DNA from: Liopterus haemorrhoidalis
Lineage: Eukaryota > Arthropoda > Insecta > Coleoptera > Dytiscidae
Reading direction: 5' to 3'
NCBI GenBank assembly: GCA_963971575.1
Contig: OZ020613.1
Coordinates: 47,052,739 to 47,116,738 of the forward strand
DNA: 64,000 nt
Both the position numbers and the translations under genes were made by a program. Below, piece after piece: positions 59,549 through 64,000 of this stretch. How positions within the stretch are numbered: position 1 is the first letter of the stretch; the number at the start of each line of letters is the position of its first letter. The notes under the pieces are model-generated. The model had not been told where the DNA came from, searched no databases, and saw nothing but the letters and a program-made list of their open reading frames with translations.

Positions 59549-59795
59549 ATTAGGTACCTATATATTTCGTAACATAATAAAAATTAAAAAAAAAAAAAAA
59601 ACTCCTACTGTGTCCTACTAAACTACTATTTTTAGTAGAAATATCCTACTCTATCACGAGAGACATTTGGTAACCCTAAGTATACTCTAAATATATATAT
59701 AATATAAATATATGATAAATAAAAAGAGCTCTTTTTCTGTGAAAAAAATCTGGTCAGCCTAGTGTCGAAAGGGTGAAAAACATTAGATATATTTA

Positions 59796-59943
59796 ATGGA
59801 TCTTGAAATATTATCAAATCCAGAATCATCTGATTCAGATTTAGATTTTTCGAGTTCGGATGATGAAGTTATGAACTGTATTTGCGAGGTTTACAAAATG
59901 CCCCAGGATAGAAAAACTGAAAATTTTTGTAGAAACTAGTGTC
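59796..59943 (+). pseudogene. Possible Harbinger N-terminal relic
   Basis: ATG 59796 gives an acidic leader, MDLEILSNPESSDSDLDFSS, then VYKMPQDRKTENFCRN and a stop. Acidic leader followed by R-K-x-x-N-F is seen at the start of PIF/Harbinger transposases. It belongs to the outer TIR element of the nest. Confidence 0.35.
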
Positions 59944-60529
59944 CCAGGATATTAAAAAAAAAAAGAATTTGTAAGACATTAGCTATCAAAGAATATAGTA
60001 TAAATATCAAAGCAAATATGCTAGCCATATTCCTGTCAAAAAGTCAAAAACAAAGTACCAACCATTTATTCTTTATCTATGGTACCAACTCAAAAAGGGA
60101 AACAAACACAGCCGTAACAAATAAACCGCAAATGAAGCAGCTGTAACTTTTTCGCAGTAGCGTCATAAACTGGCAGTAAATTACGACAAATCGAACAGAT
60201 TTGCAGTTACTGCGAAACAAAACGAACAGATTTTTTTAACGCGGCAGTAAACAGTAACTGCAAATGTGCAAATCGAACACACCTAATAAAAATAATTGTA
60301 ATTATTAAAGCATATATCAAAAAATTAATTGTAATTAATAAGGTTAAGATATGTGGAATAGTTGTTAAAATCGCTGTCTTGAGGCGGTACAGACTGGGCA
60401 AACTTCTTTGGGGTAGAGGAGCCTCATAGATCCCAAGCAAAAATTACATGTGAGCTGCATAAAAAATAACTGCATAAAAAACAATTTTTGTCTTATTTTA
60501 CCTTGTTCTTGTGCACGTATACGTGGTTT

Positions 60530-61480
60530 GTGGATTCAGATGCTGATCCAATACCTATTTGCTATTCTAGCAATTTGGATGCAGTGTGGGCAAATCCACA
60601 CACGTAAGTCTTCACCCACCTTGTTCAATATAAATGATTTGTACCCCACAACAATTACACAGGAGGTGGACTCCGAAGTTAGGATTGTTGGTACAACCAG
60701 TTCCGTTACGTCATCCTTCTGTTACGGGGAGGGGCCTCGGAAGAGGTCCACAGTTCCCTACCGCCGTGAGATTTTGGAGAAACGCTCCCTCGTCTCACCC
60801 GTAAACACTATACCTATTTGGCTCAATCGAGTGGAGTTTCACAATGCCCCGACTCGGCTTGAAGAGCCTGAGACCTGACTAAGCACTCTCTGAAAATGTG
60901 TAAGAGGTTGCCGTAAATAATACCAAGGGATGGAATTTAGGCATTTATTGAGAAAAAGATGTTTATGATACAAGCAAACGGAAAATCAAACAATACAAAA
61001 TGCGGATGATGTCCCGAGTCGTTAGAGCCGGTTGTTGCGATTTTGCCTCGGGGGCGGCCAAAAAATGGGACGCCACTTTCGGGAGGTGACTTGCCTCGGG
61101 CGCGGCCAAAGAATGGGGCGCGACTTCAGATGACGTAAGGGGCGCGAAAAACCGGGCTTTCGGGTCTTCTTCCTTCTCGATGAGGTAGCGTTGAACTTCC
61201 CTCGGGACGTTCTGGTAGGCCCTCGACGTCGCCAACAGCACTAGTTGGTGGCGGAATGTTGAGCACTGGACGTAGCGTCGGAGGGACGCTCTTCTACGGC
61301 GTCGTGCCAGTGCTGCGGTGGATGCCACGAACAGGAACGAACGGGAGGGGAGTGAGACAACGTTGGGGTCCACGTAAAGCGAACGCAACTCAGCGCAAAG
61401 CGAGTTTGTGGGCCCGCGTAAAGCGAGCTTGGTGGTGAACTCCGCGTAGAGCGCGTTGTAACTCAGCGTAAAGCCAGTCA
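60530..61480. other. GC-rich island with short direct repeats
   Basis: Clearly richer in G+C than its surroundings. Contains GCGTAAAGCGAG-type repeats (five variants between 61372 and 61472) and a direct repeat GCCTCGGG(G/C)GCGGCCAAA at about 61045 and 61092. Long frames exist on both strands (+ to 60878, - 61481-60963), but they lack recognisable domains and are expected by chance in GC-rich sequence. Possible retroelement 5' region; not identified. Confidence 0.4.
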
Positions 61481-61671
61481 ATACCGATTGATACCCATCA
61501 TCTTCATCATTATTTTCATTTATTTCTGGAGAACTTTACAGTGATTCACATGATTCATTCATAATCAATCACCCTCACCAACACTACCCATCACAACATC
61601 ATCATTAACATTAACTATTTTACTGTGAACAACACTAGTTGCATGAAAATGAATATTTAATTGTGAATTAT

Positions 61672-61913
61672 TTAATTTGAAGGATCATTAGACAGACTTA
61701 TAAATTGTGGAAAGATATCTAACAAATGTGATCAGTGTGATAAAACATTTTCTTTGTCATCTAATTTCATTGCTCACAGGAATATTTTTTGAACTGAAAT
61801 AATTAAAATATGATAATTGTAATGAAGCATTTTCAGGTTTTAAACTATACAAATCTTATTTATCACAAGCGAATATATTTTGGAGAGAAGCCATTCAAAT
61901 GTGAACAGTGTGA
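61672..61913 (+). pseudogene. Zinc-finger relic facing ZNF-B (copy B)
   Basis: Plus-strand finger pieces KCDQCDKTFSLSSNFIAH and GEKPFKCEQCE with frameshifts. Equivalent to 33438-33788. It ends in an inverted junction: GGAGAGAAGCCATTCAAATG at 61882 pairs with its inverse at 61968-61999. Confidence 0.7.
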
Positions 61914-62316
61914 GCATTTTCAACATCATCTTGAGATTTGATGACTGAAAATCTTTTTTCAGTTTTATCACACTGTTCACATTTGAATGGCTTCTCTCCA
62001 GAAGGTATTCGTTTATGACTAATGAGATTTGTTGGTTGTGAAAATGCTTTATCACACATATCACATATGAATGGATTATCTCCAGAATATGTTCGTTCGA
62101 GATTAATGAGATGTGTAATCCATAAATATGTTTCATTACAATGTTTACATGTGAATCGCTTCAGTTCAGAATGTAATATTATATGTTCAAGAAAGAAACT
62201 ATCTCGTTTATATGTCTTCTTACATAAATTATATTTATTCCATGATGTTGTGACAGTATTAACTGACAGTGACACATCTTGGCCCTCATCTAGATTACTG
62301 GAAGATAATCTTCGAG
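61895..62316 (-). CDS. ZNF-B terminal exon (degenerate fingers)
   Basis: Minus strand, acceptor TTTATAG before 62316, phase 1, open to a stop at 61895. Joined to exon 1 (62533-62425) it gives about 176 residues. Four finger positions are seen, all damaged: NLCKKTYKRDSFFLEH lacks the first Cys; FTCKHCNETYLWITH...LERTY lacks the final His; FICDMCDK...HKRIP has Pro for the last His; FKCEQCDKTEKR is cut short where the exon runs into the inverted finger junction. The middle exon of its paralogues is missing (the intron is only 108 bp). Open frame and intact splice sites allow expression, but zinc binding is doubtful, so I regard it as a decaying gene. Confidence 0.55.
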
Positions 62317-62424
62317 CTATAAATAATTTTATAATGATTAATTAAACAAATATTATATAAATTGACAATATTGACTGGTTATAACTATCCTTATACTTAA
62401 AACTTATATTTGCTGATTACTAAC

Positions 62425-62533
62425 CATTCTCCAGTTCAACCATGTGCTCTATTCCAATCATCATTAATTCATCAGTAACTTTAAGTTCTGTCTTAATATC
62501 GGGATACAATTCGTAATCTGTCCCGTCGATCAT
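62425..62533 (-). CDS. ZNF-B exon 1
   Basis: ATG 62533 reads MIDGTDYELYPDIKTELKVT and continues to GTTAGT donor, phase 1, 36 codons. Corresponds to ZNF-A exon 1 without its 37 extra bases, and carries an IKTE motif as in ZNF-1. Confidence 0.65.
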
Positions 62534-62958
62534 ATTATTTAATCAAATAATACGCTTCTAATTTTATAAAATTATCTAAAAAACAAATTACATTAGATAC
62601 AGACAACCGATTATATTAGCTACCGTAAGTACCAAACCGTGCGGAGTAAGGTGCGTGCCATCTGGCGTAGATTCCTTAAATTAAGAGTTTGCAAAATGTT
62701 TTTATTATTTGATTAAATTATTATCCATATTTAAGACGGCATAATTAAGAGATTTATAAAAATGAAGAAATTACGCCGACCCCCAAAGATAACGAATCAC
62801 TCTATGGGTATTATAAGATGAGTATGCAGATAACCTCAAGATATTATTTTAAGTAGACTTTATTTTATGACACTTCAACAACCTGTTTTTAGCGTCTTAC
62901 ATATAACAGATTATTTTTTACTCAATTACATGTTAGTTAATTATTGTATAGTTACTTA

Positions 62959-63158
62959 AAGAAATAGCTAATCAATTTAATAAATATTTTATTGATATAG
63001 GAGAAAATTTAGCAAATAAAATTAAAACTAATACAAATAAACAATCGCAAATAATTAAGAATATACCCCATATGGAAAATAGTTTTTATCTGACTCCAAC
63101 CACTCCAGATGAGGTCAAAAATACGATTATGTCTCTGACGAAAAATAAAGCACCAGGG
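62959..63158 (+). pseudogene. LINE reverse-transcriptase N-terminal fragment
   Basis: Reads KEIANQFNKYFIDIGENLAN, then SFYLTPTTPDEVKNTIMSL and TKNKAPG. This is the segment just before the RT palm in Jockey/CR1-type LINEs (F-N-x-Y-F-x-x-I-G ... L-x-P-x-T-x-x-E-V ... K-A-P-G). It is cut off at the G of KAPG by the hAT terminus at 63159. Confidence 0.7.
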
Positions 63159-64000
63159 CAGGGCTGGGCCGATCATTTTTGGCGCCTGAGGCAAGATAGA
63201 AAAATTGCGCTTTTTGATTTTACCCCCCCCCCTTTTTTTCCACACCCATTTTCTGACCCATCTCCCCTCAAGCCACTATCTTGTCTCGTAAAAACCTCTA
63301 CATTTTTTCATCAATCCTATATTATTATACAGGTCCGTCAGTTAAACCTCACGTCAGTTTTTAAACAGGGATAATTTAATAAATACACACAATATTTTCC
63401 AAACGAGCTTTTATTTAGGTAAAAGAAGAAGAATGGAAATTATAAAAAAAGAGGAGCATTACGACGCAAAAATAACATCAGTCAAATGATGACCTCCATT
63501 GTTCTGCATTGTTCCAATCTGTAAATAAAGGAAGAAGAATATTATATATATGTATATGCCTATAAATAAACACCTATTTATGGGTCTATTGTTTAAATCA
63601 TTCGTCTTGCCTTAATTGCAGCAAATTCTTTAATAGCTTCTTTATAATTTATTGTCTGGGAAATTGACTTTTCAATGGAGATAATTGCCAAGCCCGTTAA
63701 TCTTTCTTAATTTGTACTTGTTCGTAAATAATTTTTCAAAATTTTTAATTTTGAAAAACTACGCTCAGCTGCCGCTACTGTTACCGGTAGAGTTAGTAAA
63801 ATCCTTAAGACTATCATTACGTTTGGAAAAACACAATCTAAATTCCCAACCACTAACGCATTCCTGTCGCCGTTAAGCCATTATAAACTCACCCGCCAAT
63901 ATTCAAAATTGATATAGTTTTTTTCGTGACAGTTTCCATAACTTCTTTTTTTTTATTGTACATTTTAACTTCTTTTAAATTGTTATAATATTTTAGTTTT
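63159..64000 (-). mobile_element. hAT element, right-truncated by the window
   Basis: Begins CAGGGCTGGGCCGATCATTT, a hAT-type terminus, directly after the LINE fragment. A hAT transposase C-terminus lies inside on the minus strand. The other end is beyond the window. Confidence 0.7.
63593..63860 (-). pseudogene. hAT transposase C-terminus
   Basis: Minus strand: FPNVMIVLRILLTLPVTVAA, then AERSFSKLKILKNYLRTSTN, a stop, ERLTGLAIISIEKSI and FAAIKARRMI with terminal stop at 63593-63595. L-P-V-T-V-A-x-x-E-R-S-F-S-K-L-K-x-x-K-x-Y-L-R-S is characteristic of one large animal hAT subfamily. The stop in the middle of the dimerisation domain shows the copy is inactive. Confidence 0.8.

Larger units (their letters stand above)
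58588..59678 (+). mobile_element. hAT element (level 3)
   Basis: Ends TAGGGTTACCAAC and the inverse of TAGGGTTACCAAATG, perfect 8-bp duplication AGTATACT at 58580-58587 and 59679-59686. GTCCTAC / GTAGGAC is repeated at both ends. Retains the 3' end of a hAT transposase. Confidence 0.9.
58285..59761. mobile_element. GGTGACCAGA-ended hAT-like element with minisatellite (level 2)
   Basis: Ends TAGGGTGACCAGAC and TCTGGTCAGCCTA. Perfect 8-bp duplication GTGTCGAA at 58277-58284 and 59762-59769. The left part has AGAGTA/TACTCT repeats shared inverted with 1540-1645, and about 3.5 minisatellite units at 58432-58570 (GAGGACCTTTTTTTTTTGCT type). The inner hAT at 58588-59678 interrupts it. Confidence 0.85.
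58054..60283. mobile_element. Outer TIR element of a four-level nest (probably Harbinger-like)
   Basis: Ends GCTATGTTCGATTTGCACCT and the inverse of GGTGTGTTCGATTTGCACAT, flanked by TAATA (58049-58053 and 60284-60288). Subterminal CAGTTA/TAACTG and GCAGTAA motifs recur near both ends. It carries a decayed frame at 59796-59940 and has been entered by the hAT-like element at 58285-59761. Confidence 0.75.

Noticed and set aside
60963..61481. 172-codon minus-strand protein
   Set aside because: Long frames are expected in this GC-rich island, a plus-strand frame (61256-61438) overlaps it, and no domain is visible.

Overview
The window is AT-rich nuclear DNA from an arthropod, most likely an insect. 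The reasons are multi-exon C2H2 zinc-finger genes with the HSGEKPF linker, short introns with GT/AG borders, and a dense mix of mariner/IS630, hAT, Harbinger, RTE, Jockey/CR1-type and Penelope-like elements. I see no bacterial or viral genome organisation, no rRNA gene, no intact tRNA gene and no CRISPR array. Host coding sequence is a few percent of the window.

Host genes. Four related zinc-finger loci are present. ZNF-1 (+, about 2359-6141) has four exons, ZNF-2 (-, 25695-18230) three. Both read open and end in 7 or 8 fingers. ZNF-A (-, 48031 down to about 33790) and ZNF-B (-, 62533-61895) are two copies of one decayed locus made by segmental duplication. Every intron in the family is phase 1, and the small upstream exons carry short acidic motifs of the type I-K-(S/T)-E. 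ZNF-A is split by an 11.2-kb insertion; ZNF-B preserves the uninterrupted site.

Layout. 0-2.3 kb: dispersed repeat with a tRNA-like cassette, a GGTCACCC-ended repeat, a Harbinger relic. 2.3-6.1: ZNF-1. 6.2-10.7: LINE relic, Penelope-like 3' ends, an inverted-repeat element, a solo LTR inside a MITE, a mariner relic. 11-17: minisatellite-bearing TIR element, pogo-like MITE, RTE LINE interrupted by a hAT. 17.2-25.7: finger relics and ZNF-2, whose 5.5-kb first intron is packed with nested elements. 26-31.6: large fold-back IS630 derivative and two inverted copies of a TTCACAGAAC-ended family. 32-33.4: SINE-like tRNA head, 91-bp tandem repeat, GC-richer repeat block. 33.96-45.18: one large inverted-terminal-repeat element. 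45.2-49: 5' part of ZNF-A. 49.5-57.2: two LINEs, hAT and other MITEs, a deleted mariner. 58-60.3: four nested transposons. 60.5-61.5: GC-rich island. 61.7-62.9: ZNF-B. 63-64: LINE fragment and a hAT that runs off the window.

The genes form no pathway. The zinc-finger proteins are presumably nuclear DNA-binding regulators in a recently expanded family, and the rest records successive transposon insertions. Many are datable relative to each other because target-site duplications or empty sites can be read directly.
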